From Marsupella aquatica (taxonomy: Eukaryota > Marchantiophyta): a stretch of DNA of 64,000 nt. The notes under the pieces were generated by a model. The model did not search any database and had not been told where the DNA came from. It was given only the letters and a program-made list of their open reading frames with translations. Position numbers and translations under genes: made by a program. Shown one piece after another: positions 1-11,577 of this stretch (positions are counted from its first letter, which is position 1; every line of letters begins with the position of its first letter). The stretch covers positions 682,001 through 746,000 of the forward strand of contig OZ316891.1 in assembly GCA_973895155.1 (NCBI GenBank). The letters run 5' to 3'.

Positions 1-3000
1 AGTCCGCCAACATTTGTGAAAATGAGCAGAAAAGTTTCTGCCTTCTTGGTCATCCCAAGCCATTATATGCTCACATGGCCACACCATCTCTTGCAGCTCC
101 TAACAAGTGCAACATTTCTTTGGTGACAGTGACACTAGATACTCCTCACTTTGGGATGTAGTTTGAACCTTGGCTGTGGACGCACCATCATCAAACACCT
201 GAGCATATGAAAACTTGGATATAATTACAAAACTATTCAAATAAAGAATACATTCATACTAGTGTATTTAATTCAACACCGAGCTATTAAGAAGACATTG
301 ATGTTACAGTATATACAGAACACGTAGCTATTAATGCATACACAAGACCAGGCATGAAGATTACCTGCCATTGACCAAACGTCTTGAGATTCTTGTTGTA
401 CTTGACCAGGGCTGGAATAGTGAGTACTTCCTGTCTCGCCAACGCAACTACTTTCCTTTCTTTAAACTTTTGCTGAACATATACCCACATGCGCTCCAAC
501 AACTTGCAAGGAGCAAATTCGCGCAAGGGGAGTAAGCCTGAATTTGCTTGCTCAGCAGGGTTGCTTGTAACCTTTGCCATGCGGGGAAGTGGAAAGGCAT
601 GCCTGGCATAAAGTTTTGCATCAAAACTTCTGATGTAGTCTACAGCATTTGCATTCTCATATGCCTTGACGGACTCTGCCAGTCACTTCACACATGCTTC
701 AAATCTGATACAGGTGCACAGGGAAAACATTGATGTTAATGTATACAATCATGTCATACACAAAGAAAACATTTGCGTGAGTGATATGTACTTCACATTC
801 TGTATTCAAGGAGAGGTAATATAATTACTATATTGAACACTGAGTATGCGGTGTATACATAAGAAGTCAAATGTATGTACAATCAAAGCAATGAAGGTTT
901 TTGGACTTACTGTCTTTCATCGTTGGCATATATGCATCCTGTAAAAATATTTGTTGCTGCTTTGCCATGCCTGTTCTTGACATTAGCTCTCAGGTGGTTT
1001 GCACATGCTGCATGTATCTTACCTGGCCACACGTAACTCACAGCGGCAAGTAGACCTTTCTGTCGGTCTGATATGAGTGGCATGTGAGGTGATTCAATGC
1101 CGTAGAGTGATCTATCTACCAATTCCAGAAACCAGATCCAATTATCTATGTTCTCAACTAGAGCTACTGCGTAACATAGAATCAATCCTTGGCCATTTCC
1201 ACCCAAATATGTAGCTAAGAACAGTTGAGTGGGGTACTTCCTGTTCTTTGTATGACATGCATCAAGAGAGATGAGAGGTTGAATGTAGGTACATGCTTTT
1301 TGTGTAGCTGATGGGCAAATGAATGCTCGACAGAAAACGTTGGAGTTTTCCATTGGGGACCAGACTGCCACTGCACCAGGGTCAGTCTCTCTCACCCTGG
1401 CAATTAATGCCGGAATCATTTGAAACGTGTCTTCCTGCCCACCAAGGTGCAGATCCCGTACATAGTCTTTTGCTCGCCACATTTGGTGGTAAGTGCTGTT
1501 CTTTTTATAATCCCCTTGAAATCCACAGAGTAGTTCTTTGACCGGCACCTTCAGATTTCTACACACTCTAGGCGCCAGTGTGTCTCCTAACCACACTGCC
1601 TTTTGTGTTGGGCCCCTCCACTTGTGTTTAGATGCTGGACAATTGTGTTTCAGCTCACACACAGTAATGATATGAGCCCCGCTGTGAGCTTGCCTGTGAC
1701 ATCGGACCCTGAATGGGCAGTAGGCTGAACAATCAAAACCATCTTCATTGTACTCTGGCGGGGGCCTAAACCTAGAAAACTCCCCGCATACTCCTGTGGT
1801 AGATATCTTCCTGACTTTTACCGTGCTAGGGGCATGTGACCCAGGTAGCCACACACTGCTATGCTGCACTACTGTGCGTGGTTTCTTTGCCATCGTTGTG
1901 TTCCTCTGGAGATAGTTTGGATCCAGAGGTCCAAGGGGTGCACGAACCTCCTATTGCAATCCACACAAAACATATTCATGTTATTGTATATGGAAAGACA
2001 GAAGACAGTGGTGTCATTGTATACAAAATACACACCACAATGGGGATGTTTATATGAAACATAGAAGACACTCATGACGTCGTATACAAAACATTGATGG
2101 TAAAATGCAAAGAAGACATTCCGGTTGAGGTATACCTGTGGAGCATTTGTGAGAACGATTGCTCCAGACTGGTTTGTTGATCCTGTCATCTGTTGAATAG
2201 CAATTTGAAACTCACGGTCTTCCATCTGCAATGGCAGCACAAACATACCATGCATCAAAACACAGAGTGACAAGTATTACATTTCTAACCCTTCAAAAAA
2301 ACCACAATGATATAGGTATGGACTCTTGGAAAGCTTTACCTCTTCCGCTGTCAATAATGGTTCTGCATAGGCATTGTGTGTCCTTCGTGTCCCCCTTGGT
2401 TTGGATGTCATTCCTCTGTCACGAAACCCACTATACTCACCGTAATGACTGTTATAGTGCCAATCTAATTCATGTTCATCTTCATCATCCAATTCATGGA
2501 TATATAGTGAATCTTCATCTTCTGAACTATCACTACATTCAGAACTGTCTGGCCCAGGTCTGATGTCACCACTTGACTTCCTTTCATGTCGATGAGCAAT
2601 CTTACTAAATCGGCAAATCCTTGTTCAAAAATTGGGGGAGGTTTTAAGTCTATACACTACTTGGCCATGCATGACAGCCCACGAGTCCAAACATCTATCA
2701 AATTCATCAAAATTGTTAAAACACTCGCCCAGATGAATGCGAGCCGCCTCTGCTTCCACTGCCAAGAGCATTGTAGAATACATAATGAAGAACGTCTACG
2801 GGAGCTCTCCACTTCAACAGTGCAAAACTTATGATTCATACGGGAGCAACTTCATACTTAAGCCAAACAAATCCTCCAAATACTAACTTGAAGCACAGTA
2901 GATTCACCTTCTTCGGGACTCTTCCCATCCAAGATTGATTTCAGATTTTTCAGATGTCTTCATGTTGTTCCCCGCCTTGCTCTTTGTGGTGATTGCCTGT

Positions 3001-3073
3001 CTGAATCGGGAATGTCCACCTCACAGACATCCCCTCGACGCCAAAGATTGATGTCACTTACATCATCTGCCAT
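1..3073 (-). pseudogene. MuDR/MULE transposase, degraded and cut by the window edge
   Basis: A Mutator-like (MURA) transposase read right to left. A possible start ATG lies at 3073, followed by acidic N-terminal pieces near 2490-2600 and 2136-2225. The main exon, about 1907-907, carries the CPFRVRCHR...C N-terminal region and the MULE catalytic core (SLDACHTK, LVENIDNWIWFLELV, SDRQKGLL, HAACANHLRANV), which supply the usual acidic and Cys/His positions. The next exon, about 676-365, has the TSNPAEQANSGLL motif and ends at a CAG/GTAATC donor. A further exon from 198 carries the SWIM zinc finger (CTC...PCEH). It is broken by an in-frame TAG at 102-100, between the CxC and CxH halves. A TGA at 2627-2625 and a frame problem near 2990 also disturb the 5' part, although unrecognised introns could explain those two. 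The element is probably a dead autonomous MULE. No terminal inverted repeats were found. Confidence 0.8.
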
Positions 3074-3119
3074 CGTGTACTTCAATGTGCATATGAGTAC
3101 TGTGCAGAGGTTAGTCATG

Positions 3120-5390
3120 TCCATTTAACGTAAAGCTCAAAAACATTTACTAAGCCACATGCGAAAGGGCTCTGCAGCCCATGAACTGACGTCGTTTCCT
3201 GACATTGTTTGTGCCTTCAGTTTACACATTCTAACATCTGCACAGTAGTACCTTGTTTTCCTGTGCAATCGATGGTGGTAGGTGCGTGCGTTGTGCGCCG
3301 TGCACCTCGTGGAAAGTTGAGTGTACTTGTTATCAAGCATGGACAAAAGTTGGGATGGGAGGATATTAAAAAATGCGGAGATCAGTTTACAAATAGAATA
3401 CAATCATGTCAATGTATTCGCATTTGCGTAACATAACCCTAATGTTGATCGTGGCGGCGTGGATGGGCAAATGCCCGATTTTGACTTCTAATTATGAGGT
3501 CCCGTTGCCTGATTACTGCGCGCTTGACCCTAAACCGCCCCGACAATGTGCGCCCCGACAATGTGCGCCCTAAACATAAATTTTGTTGAAGACATAAACC
3601 ACGAAGTATTCACGCTCATAAGGGACCATAGTGCGAGAACGCAAAACCGCGTAGTTGCAGCCCTATTGCAGCGGAGTCTCATGGTTGACTGCGGGAGGCG
3701 ACCCTGCGTGGTGGCATGGCTCCCAACTGTGCAGTATGGCCTTTACACGGGGGAAACTGCCTTACACGGGAGAAAAGGGTACGGGCCATAATGAGGGGGC
3801 TGATTGGGGCAAAAAAGTTTGGAGGGGGCTCATCAAGTAAATATTCTCCTGGAGGGGGTCTATTGAGCATATCCCTCAAAGTTATTGCATGAGCATTTAC
3901 ATTGTCTTGTTCCCTATCCAGTTCCTATCCATTTCATGATTGTACCATTATTTTATAAGGTCTCATTTTTTATCCTCCATCGTCTGGATACAAAATCAAA
4001 AAATGGTGGAGAAAATAGATCTTGGTTGTTGTATTTTATTGTTCTTCTGGCAGACCATTAAAATTCTTATTAATCCACCAGCTAGAATTGATCAAAATGA
4101 TGATAAATTTCTGTCATATTACTCACAATAGTTGATTTTATCAATCAGTTGTTTTGTTTCCTAGCTGTCTCAAACCCAAATAACTTTCATTTTAATTTTT
4201 TTTTTTTTAATTCTCTAATTATTTAGAGATTAAAGAACCACAAGTCATGACCAAGAACTCTCTTCTCAATTCTCTATTTATTTATAGAATGATTAAATTC
4301 TTGATCATAAACATGAGGGTGGACATGATAGAAAATGTTACATGTACAATCTACTTTCATCTTTAATGTCTAGGCTATTAAAGAAAATATAGGCATGTAT
4401 AATCTACTTTCATCGTCAATGTCTAGGCTATTAAAGAAAGTATTTACAGCAAAAATGCATACACCCAATGTGTTGATAAAATCAAAAAGTTAAGAATTTT
4501 TTTTAATTTTCTTGTCACATAGCTCACCACATGTTATCGTTAATTACATTTCAAATCTATGTATTGCATCTGACGTTTCATCTGTAACATCCAGTTCCTT
4601 GCACTTCCAAACCTGATATTTGCCGGTGCGCGCTCAGGCTCAGATTTCAGATGATTCTTATACTCCTCACATAAAGAATGAACAAATATAAGAATTGAAA
4701 TTCTGCAAGCTGCTCATCTGCAAAATGATAGTCTACAGACGTCCGCAATTAGGATGATTGATCTCTGATGAGATCTGCATTGTTTCAATACTTCAATGTC
4801 ACTCATGCACTCTGATTTTTTCTTCTTTGCCCACGTTGTAGATGAGGAACATGTCTACCAACATTTATCATAATTGTTCATTGATCTCATTTCTTGCCAA
4901 CATCTTAAGGGGTTTACTATGGAAATCCTTGAAAACCGCATGCACATAAAATAAATACATTTGAGTGATATCCGCAAAGGTTTTTAAAAGCATAGAAGTT
5001 GAAAGTAGATAGCATATACTCGTATTCTCTAATATATGTTTTAATTAATTTTATAAACTAAATAAGGTGCTCTGTTGATAATTGAGAACATGTAACATAC
5101 TAGCCAATATGTTGAGTGCGATACTTTATAATATAAAAAATCAAGTTGAGAATCCAGTGCTGCTGTATTTTTTGCAGTATTTTTTTCAAATAATTAAATA
5201 AATAAACATAACTTATTTGACAGATACAATATGTTAATATGTTAATGTAAAACTCTAAGGCAAAAAGATACAACTAGCTTCGATTGCTTGATTTGATATC
5301 ATGCTGCCAATGACAACATTTGCTTGGGAGGCATCACAGACGGGATCGCAGGTGATTGTTTTTCACTCACTCTTTGGCCAATCCTTGTAA
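3120..5390. other. Gene-free AT-rich stretch
   Basis: No reading frame here resembles a known protein. The 15-bp motif cgccccgacaatgtg occurs twice in a row near 3537-3566. From about 3900 the DNA becomes AT-rich. A 53-bp direct duplication lies at 4341-4446 (units starting at 4341 and 4394). The short ORFs near 3546-3879 overlap on both strands and look like chance. Confidence 0.5.
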
Positions 5391-5399
5391 AGATTTGGA

Positions 5400-5840
5400 A
5401 GTACCTGGAAACACTCTGGCAAAGAAGCTCTTTTATATTTTGTTGCTCTTTCTAAAATACAATATTGATGCTTCAACAATTTTTGCAACAAACAGTGTTT
5501 CACAATTCAAAAGTTGGTCGTTTATTTTCTAACCAATCTGGAATATGAGCACTTTGATTCCTGTATCTAAAAACTCTTCCAAGAGTTTCTGAAATTTTTA
5601 ATGAATCCAATCCTAGAAAGTTACCAGCAACAATGAATTTGTCATGTGAGCATGTTGTGCTCCAAAGTTTTGTTTGTGGCTCTCACCAACAGCCATACAA
5701 ACTCTCTGATCACAATCAAAATAGATGAAGAACCTCAAATCCTTGCATTTGCCTCTGCCTGTTTTTTTCCTTCTTTGTAGTTGTTGCATCAGTTCTTCCA
5801 TCTTCCTGTTCAATTCAATCTTCATTGCTTGCTTGTGTTG
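5400..5840 (-). repeat. Decayed dispersed element, copy 1 (coiled-coil ORF relic)
   Basis: On the minus strand this stretch encodes a fragment with ELNRKMEELMQQLQRRKK and then FFIYFDCDQRVC. Related DNA and related peptide fragments recur at about 5880-6260 and at 49640-50150, where the equivalents are ELMGKIEELMEQLHQ and FLLYFNC. Conservation at the peptide level across decayed copies suggests a transposon-encoded or retrocopied protein. The family is not recognised. Confidence 0.5.
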
Positions 5841-5879
5841 ATGAGCCTTTCAAAGCTGTTGATCAATGTTTGGCATCAC

Positions 5880-6260
5880 TCCTTTTGAGTACCTTGAAAT
5901 TTTTCATGCAAGTAAGCTATGCTTCAACATTTGGTTTGTGGCTCTTTGAGTAACAACCATACAAACTATATTATGTGAACATATGCATTCTGACTCCTAT
6001 ACAATATGACTCTTCCAAAAGTCTATAAAAGTTTCAAAGTCCACTCTTAATTTGTTGGCTGCAACTTACAATAAAGTTTTCTGAGAAGTTTTTATGCAAG
6101 TAGTATGTTGTGTTCATACTTCTAGTTTGCTCTTGAGTTTGCGGCTCTCTGAGTATCAACCATACAAATTTTCCAATTATAATTTGCCACTGGAAAACTC
6201 CAAATGCCTGCATCTGCTTTTGGAAACCCTGCAAACTAGCATGTCATAATTCAGAAAGCT
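5880..6260 (-). repeat. Decayed dispersed element, copy 2
   Basis: This is a diverged partial copy of the 5400-5840 sequence. It shares the blocks around gactcttcca, the ccatacaaa motif and the tgcctgcatctgc-type end. It lies directly beside copy 1, so the pair looks like an old tandem duplication. It has no intact frame. Confidence 0.4.
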
Positions 6261-6420
6261 TTTCCTGGGACCCCTGCTTATGTAATCAAAGGTAGGGGTG
6301 CAAATAAATGTAGGCATTTTAAATTCCAATTAAGGTTAATCATTATGAATTTTGTTCTCTATGTAGGGGCTATAAAAATAACAAACTTAGAGTATAATTT
6401 TAAAAAAAGGAAATCTGTGA

Positions 6421-6506
6421 AACCCCATAGAAAGGGAAGAGTGAGTCACAATAGTTGAACCCAAGACCTATCAGTCTCTACTCAAGTGAGCTACCACAAA
6501 GCCATG
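6421..6506 (-). repeat. tRNA-like SINE head (degenerate)
   Basis: On the minus strand an A-box-like GTGGTAGCTCACTTGAG is followed about 30 nt later by a B-box-like GGGTTCAACT. The spacing is that of a tRNA-type internal promoter. There is no complete tRNA fold or acceptor stem, so it is more likely a SINE or a tRNA relic than a functional tRNA gene. No target duplication was found. Confidence 0.35.
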
Positions 6507-6519
6507 CTACATGTATACA

Positions 6520-9290
6520 AAATTTAAGGGTATAAAATTATGAAAGTTTTACATCTACCAAGGTATTTTAAAACTAAAAAAATTGAGAAAATAATCATTA
6601 TACATATTTTTAGTTTTCTGGTTTGTATGTTTGTACATATTTATCTTGAATGTCAACTTTCAAAATGTAGGAGCTAGGCATGCTCAATACAAAATATGTA
6701 TTTTTGATGGAGATTAGCTAAATTTTTAAAGGCGTAGGCGGCATATGAAGGTATTTTAAGCTCAAATTTATATAATATTCTCTAATATGTAATTTTCATA
6801 AAGTAAAATTTATAATTAATATTGAATATGGAAAATATTTTAGAATATTCTTTTTATAAAATATATTATTTATGTTAGGCTAGGATCACACGTGGTACTC
6901 TAAAATATACACCAAGTTAACCTCTTGAGGGATTCACTCTTACTCGGGCCAAAGAAAAGTTTTCAAAACTATCAAAGTCACGCTTGACAATAAGGGTTTA
7001 CCCACTCAAAAAAACTGTCAAGGGTACTTATAATGACAAGGGTACAATGGTGGACCTAGTCACCCAGCGCCCTCACCAATCCCAACACCCACGCCTAAGT
7101 GCCCTTGGTGCCCAAATGCCTCCATGGAACTCATCGAGCAAGCAAGTTGATGCCCAAATAACATAGCTTGTCCCAAAGCTTGTCCCAAGCTTGTCCTAAA
7201 ACAACATGACCAGAATGGCCCCGACCACTATCAACCAACTCAAGGTTCCCGCTCAATTGACAGTCTAGGGCCCAAGTGAGTTGGAACTCAATCTCCATGC
7301 CTACAATGCTTTGCCTCCCCAACACAAGCTCCCATGGGAAATTGAAGCCGACTTGGCTGTTGTTTCGGAAAAATTTGGCAAGCAGGCGAGAGAGTCCCTG
7401 CAAACCCCAAGAATCCTTGGCACCCCTAGGCCTAGCTAAGCTCAAGAGGATGTAGTCCTCCTTATTAAGATCTTTCCAACACATCCAGTCCCCCAATGGA
7501 CTTCCCATTGAGAAGTTATCATCGTTTCCGTTTGGTGTTCCCTCTTGGTGTCACGGTCGTCGCGACTCACAACTTGGGCTTGCCCTTGGCCCCTTGGGAG
7601 ACACCACTCCCCTCATATATGCTTCTGGAGACCTGCCACCCCCAGAACTACTTTGGTACTCATATTTTGGCCCAGCCCGCACACATGGGCATGCAACTAA
7701 CTTGCTATGCCCATAACTTTCTAGCTAGAGTCTGTAGGCGGAGTGCCTTAGCCCGTTGTTATCAGGTTGACCTAGTAGGCATGCCTAGGCTCTCAAAACC
7801 CGTCATCACTCGGGGCCCGCATCTGGGCCGCGGCGAATCTCATGTGCCAAGCTAGCGTCTGTTGCACTTGAAGTAAACTTCGTTAGCCTTGGGCCCAAGA
7901 GGAACTCTCACTCAAGGGCCCTTAGAACTCAAAGTCTGTCCGGGGGTCCAGATGGTCCACCTTGAGCCCGACCCCTTCCCATGACCTGACCAGCCCCAAG
8001 CTAGTCTAAGTCATTAGTGTGCGTCACCAGCTTAGCGTCTTGCCCTTGCTAGTGCAATGCCTTGTTGCTCACTAGTTTCCCCATACTTAGTCCTCACCGG
8101 ATGGTCATTCTGGGGCTTGGACCATAGGGGAGCTTAACATTGGAGTCAGCAACTCCGAAGCAAAGTGTTAAGGTAGTCGAGTTCCGCGACCCACATGGAG
8201 CAGAGTTTGAATTAAAGTTAGGAGCTTGATTAGGAGCTAGTGATAAAGGTAAACACTTGACCTGTTGTGAAGATTGGATTAGAGTGGTTTGGTAGAATGA
8301 AAGCTATTTAAGTGTGGAATTTGTTTTGTTGTGGTAGATATGCTTTTGCTACTTACCTGGGAAAACTTCACAAAAATAGAATCAAGCTAAGATTAGCCAG
8401 TATAATTATGCTCCCAATGCTAGATAGTGGTAGTAGAGTGTGTAATCAGTGTTAATATTCAAAGTGGAGAAAACTTGAAAGTCTCTTATGAAGAAGAGGT
8501 GGAGTTTTTTTTTAAATTTTTTTTAACAAGAACAAAACAACTTTATTCATGGAGAGAACAAGGAGAAAAGACTTTCTGGCTAGAGTCTGAGTGTATTCTT
8601 GGTCACAATGTGCTTTTCTTAATTTTCATGTGTACTATGTCACTCACTTTTAATTAACAGGTATTAATACAGATATTAAATTCTTGGCATATACTTTACA
8701 TGTACCTACTTCTTTTATCATAAATAAATCAAATGATTTACATGTCACTACAAGACAAAAAAAAGAGGCATGCTCGAGGATGAACATGCTATATGGCTTT
8801 AAAAAGTATTTGAATTTCTTTATTTTTTTGCTTGTGGTCTAACATTAAGTTCTTCCATCATGAGAACAGAACTGTCAGAATTAATGATATTTTTGCTTGG
8901 ATAATATGCTACCTGTGAGTTGCTCTTCACCATGAGAATGGTCTTATTTTCAAAGCTTAGTGAAAAGTTGATCAAAGCATTGCTCCCAATCAGAATTATG
9001 TCAAAATTTTGTTCCAACATCCAGCAAAACCTCTAGGTACTCGGAAATAGAGCAGCTAACCTTCTTTTTGAGGCAACCTCCCTCAATGGGGCATAAATGC
9101 TGTTTTATGTACAGTACCAAGCTTTGATTTCTGCATTGACAGTTCTGGCCTTGTGCTTGGCTTTGCTGTGGAGTGGGCACTGGGCTCATTTTGACTCTGT
9201 TTTGGCTGTTTACTCGTTGTGGCCTTAGCTGCTTGTGAAGGTTGTGTGCTTGTTTTGGTAGGCTCCTTATGAAGGCTATGTGCTCCACTC
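6520..9290. other. Gene-free stretch with a GC-richer island
   Basis: An AT-rich flank is followed by a GC-richer island at about 6980-8200, with overlapping ORFs on both strands (7131-7508 and 7496-7855) that match nothing I recognise. The segment near 8139-8170 (aacattggagtcagc) weakly recalls the junction of a long terminal repeat with a primer-binding site, but no second LTR was found. The island is probably retroelement-derived; its class is undetermined. Confidence 0.3.
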
Positions 9291-9855
9291 TGTTCTTTTT
9301 TTTGCCTTGAAAAAACTCATTGAATAACATCCAAAAGCCAGCATACAACATGGGCGGCCCACAAAGGGGGTCGGCACCCGGGGGACCAAAGGCCAATAAG
9401 CCAACAAACCGGAGAGGCCGGAACCAGGAAAGAAGCTAAACCAGGGGAAAGCTAAACTAGAAATTTAGCTACTGCCGCAGGAGCAGCTCAAACTCCAAAA
9501 GGCTGGCCAGTGAACCGGGGACCGGCAGGGTACCCATCAGTGGATCCGTGATAGAAAAGCTATCGGTCTAGTCTGCAGTGTAGCTCCTAATCCTGTGGAG
9601 TAGAATCCTTCATGCTCGGCTCTGTTTTGGCTCTGTCATTGGTGCTTCATTATTTTCCACTTGTTTTTTTGGCTCTTATAGCTTTATGAGGTTCATTTTG
9701 GCTAGACTATGCTCATTTTGGCTTTTCGGCTCATTGCATTGGCTACAGGTGCATTCTCCAGCTGCTTGTGAAGGTTGTGTGCTTGTTTTGGCTGTGTGCC
9801 TCAACTGCTCAGGAAAGTTGTGCTCTATTTGTGGCCTCAGTTGTGTGTTTCAATA
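9155..9855. repeat. T/G-rich degenerate repeat split by the LINE insertion
   Basis: The phrase gctgcttgtgaaggttgtg followed by tgcttgttttgg occurs near 9228-9258 and again near 9759-9790. Variants of ggctctgttttggct are scattered between. The array looks like decayed simple-repeat DNA into which the LINE fragment was inserted. Confidence 0.45.
9296..9612 (-). mobile_element. 5'-truncated LINE (non-LTR retrotransposon) 3' end
   Basis: This GC-rich block of about 317 bp interrupts a T/G-rich repeat. On the minus strand it ends in GAGTTTTTTCAAGGC followed by a run of A, the usual form of a LINE 3' tail. Near-matching direct repeats flank it: tgctccactctgttc at 9281-9295 and tgctcggctctgttt at 9613-9627, which agree at 12 of 15 positions. 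They fit a target-site duplication. No reverse-transcriptase coding remains. The same tail motif occurs at 11243-11267 and 57910-57928. Confidence 0.6.
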
Positions 9856-9912
9856 TTTGACCTGGTTTGTGTGCTCATTTTTGGTCCTCTCTCTTTCAAT
9901 TTGGGACCAAAA

Positions 9913-9976
9913 ACCAGTGCATTGTGTGTAACCTCATAGGTTATTCATTTGAATAACCGACACACAATGCACTGGT
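9913..9976. repeat. Nested perfect hairpin
   Basis: The outer arms accagtgcattgtgtg (9913-9928) and cacacaatgcactggt (9961-9976) are perfect 16-bp inverted repeats. Inside them lies a second perfect stem, ggttattc/gaataacc (9939-9946 and 9951-9958), with a 4-nt loop. The structure could be a tiny foldback element. No protein-coding context was seen. Confidence 0.7.
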
Positions 9977-11242
9977 GACTGAATTTTGAAAAGTGCATAG
10001 GTTTACTGCTCAATTACACATCTCTTGTATGTTTAGTCTTGGAAAATTTTCCTCCATCCTTCCAAAAACTGTTTTGTGTTTTTGTCTTACAAAAACTTCC
10101 TGCCCTTGCTTGTTACCTGGTTGCTTCTCAAGTTGGAAAAATGCCATCATTTGTCATGTGCAGAGATTGACAACGCTGTTGAATGTGGTGCTGGAAAACA
10201 TTTGCACCATTGTTGGGAATTGGTTTAAATGTAAGTAACCTATATTTTACTGAAAGTGGCAGTAATATTAATAAAAAGTAATGGTTCCTTTTTTTGTTAA
10301 GGGGTTCAGAAATCATCAATAGGGTAAATGTTTTGATAAACATCTTATGTTGACAACACATCTAGACTATAATTTCTGCAAAAATAAAATAAAATAAAAC
10401 GTAACTATGGTTTACATTTAGCAAAGTCAGAATCTTTTGCACTATAGCTCTATATTTAGTTTTATTATTAATTTTACAAGAAACAAAGTATTTTTCCAAT
10501 CTGATGGAGATGTGTTTTTGTTGTATGCTTAAACGTATCAACATGTTTTATACATTATTTTTTCAATCTTTACCGATCCCCATGTTAAGTCTTTTGCACC
10601 ACATCGTAGCAAGGTGATAAGAATGTAAATGACTATTTGACTCCTTAACAACTCATTTTGGTTCTTGTTAGGAGTGGATGCGATCAAAAAGACTTATTTA
10701 ACATGGTTTGAGAAGTCTAAGGTTGGGGTATTAATGTTTTATAAACTTTCCCAAGTCTTGGGCAATTTTGTCACTATGCTCATCACATGGGTGACATTCA
10801 TGTCCACATGCAATCAATAAGACTAACAAGTAAACAAATGATATAATATCAATGAATAGAGGAGAAGAATTCCAGCTAGTATGGCTAGCATTTCCCTATA
10901 TCACCAATCCATTTCATAGGCAAGTGGCATAATCTAAGATTTGGTACAATCAAGCTCCATCATATACCGCTGCCAAATTCAATGCCAAAATCCTTCATGA
11001 AAGTCCTTCATGAAAGTAAAACATCCTTCCCAAAAGCAAGCCTCTCACTCTTTCTTGCCCTTGTCAATTAGCCCTTTACTTCACCACGCACTCCATGGTA
11101 TGGGAAGCTACAATGTCTTGGTCCATCGGGGCTTCTGTTTCAAATAGAGCAGTTACTTGTGCCTGCATAAACGTCCATACCTATTTTTTAGTTTGCTCAA
11201 CAACGTTCAGTTAAGTGATGGCCATAAAGTGGTCCCAGAAAT

Positions 11243-11267
11243 ATTCATTGGGTTTTTTCAAGGCAAA
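11243..11267 (+). mobile_element. Ultra-short (25 bp) LINE-tail insertion with 17-bp target duplication
   Basis: A 25-bp segment containing GGTTTTTTCAAGGCAAA is bracketed by two perfect copies of aaagtggtcccagaaat, at 11226-11242 and 11268-11284. The segment matches the last bases of the LINE at 9296-9612 (attcaNtgNgttttttcaag). This is what an almost completely 5'-truncated LINE insertion with target-site duplication should look like. Confidence 0.6.
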
Positions 11268-11577
11268 AAAGTGGTCCCAGAAATTTATTGTCTGCAACCA
11301 TTTTGAGACAATTGCTCATACTCTAAACAGTATGTTAAAACCATATTCCATTATTCTGACCACGTAGGTGTTGGTTCACGGGCGTGGTACTTGACCGTGG
11401 TACTTGACCGTGGTAGCCAGGTGAGGCTCGGGCAGCAAGTGCGGGCAGTACGAGCATGAATCCGAAAGAAGTGCGATAAAGGGATTTGATGGAAGTAGAC
11501 TCCCTGAGTGTTGTTTGGGCAGAGATTCCAACAAGTCGTTCTGTACAATTCCGCCATCCACCTTCGATTTCGTGGCT

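Noticed and set aside
6421-6506. Functional tRNA gene
   Set aside because: The A and B boxes are approximate and there is no acceptor stem or complete cloverleaf; kept only as a SINE-like head.
8130-8175. Possible LTR end and primer-binding site
   Set aside because: Only a weak resemblance (aacattggagtcagc). No matching LTR pair, polypurine tract or gag/pol coding was seen nearby.
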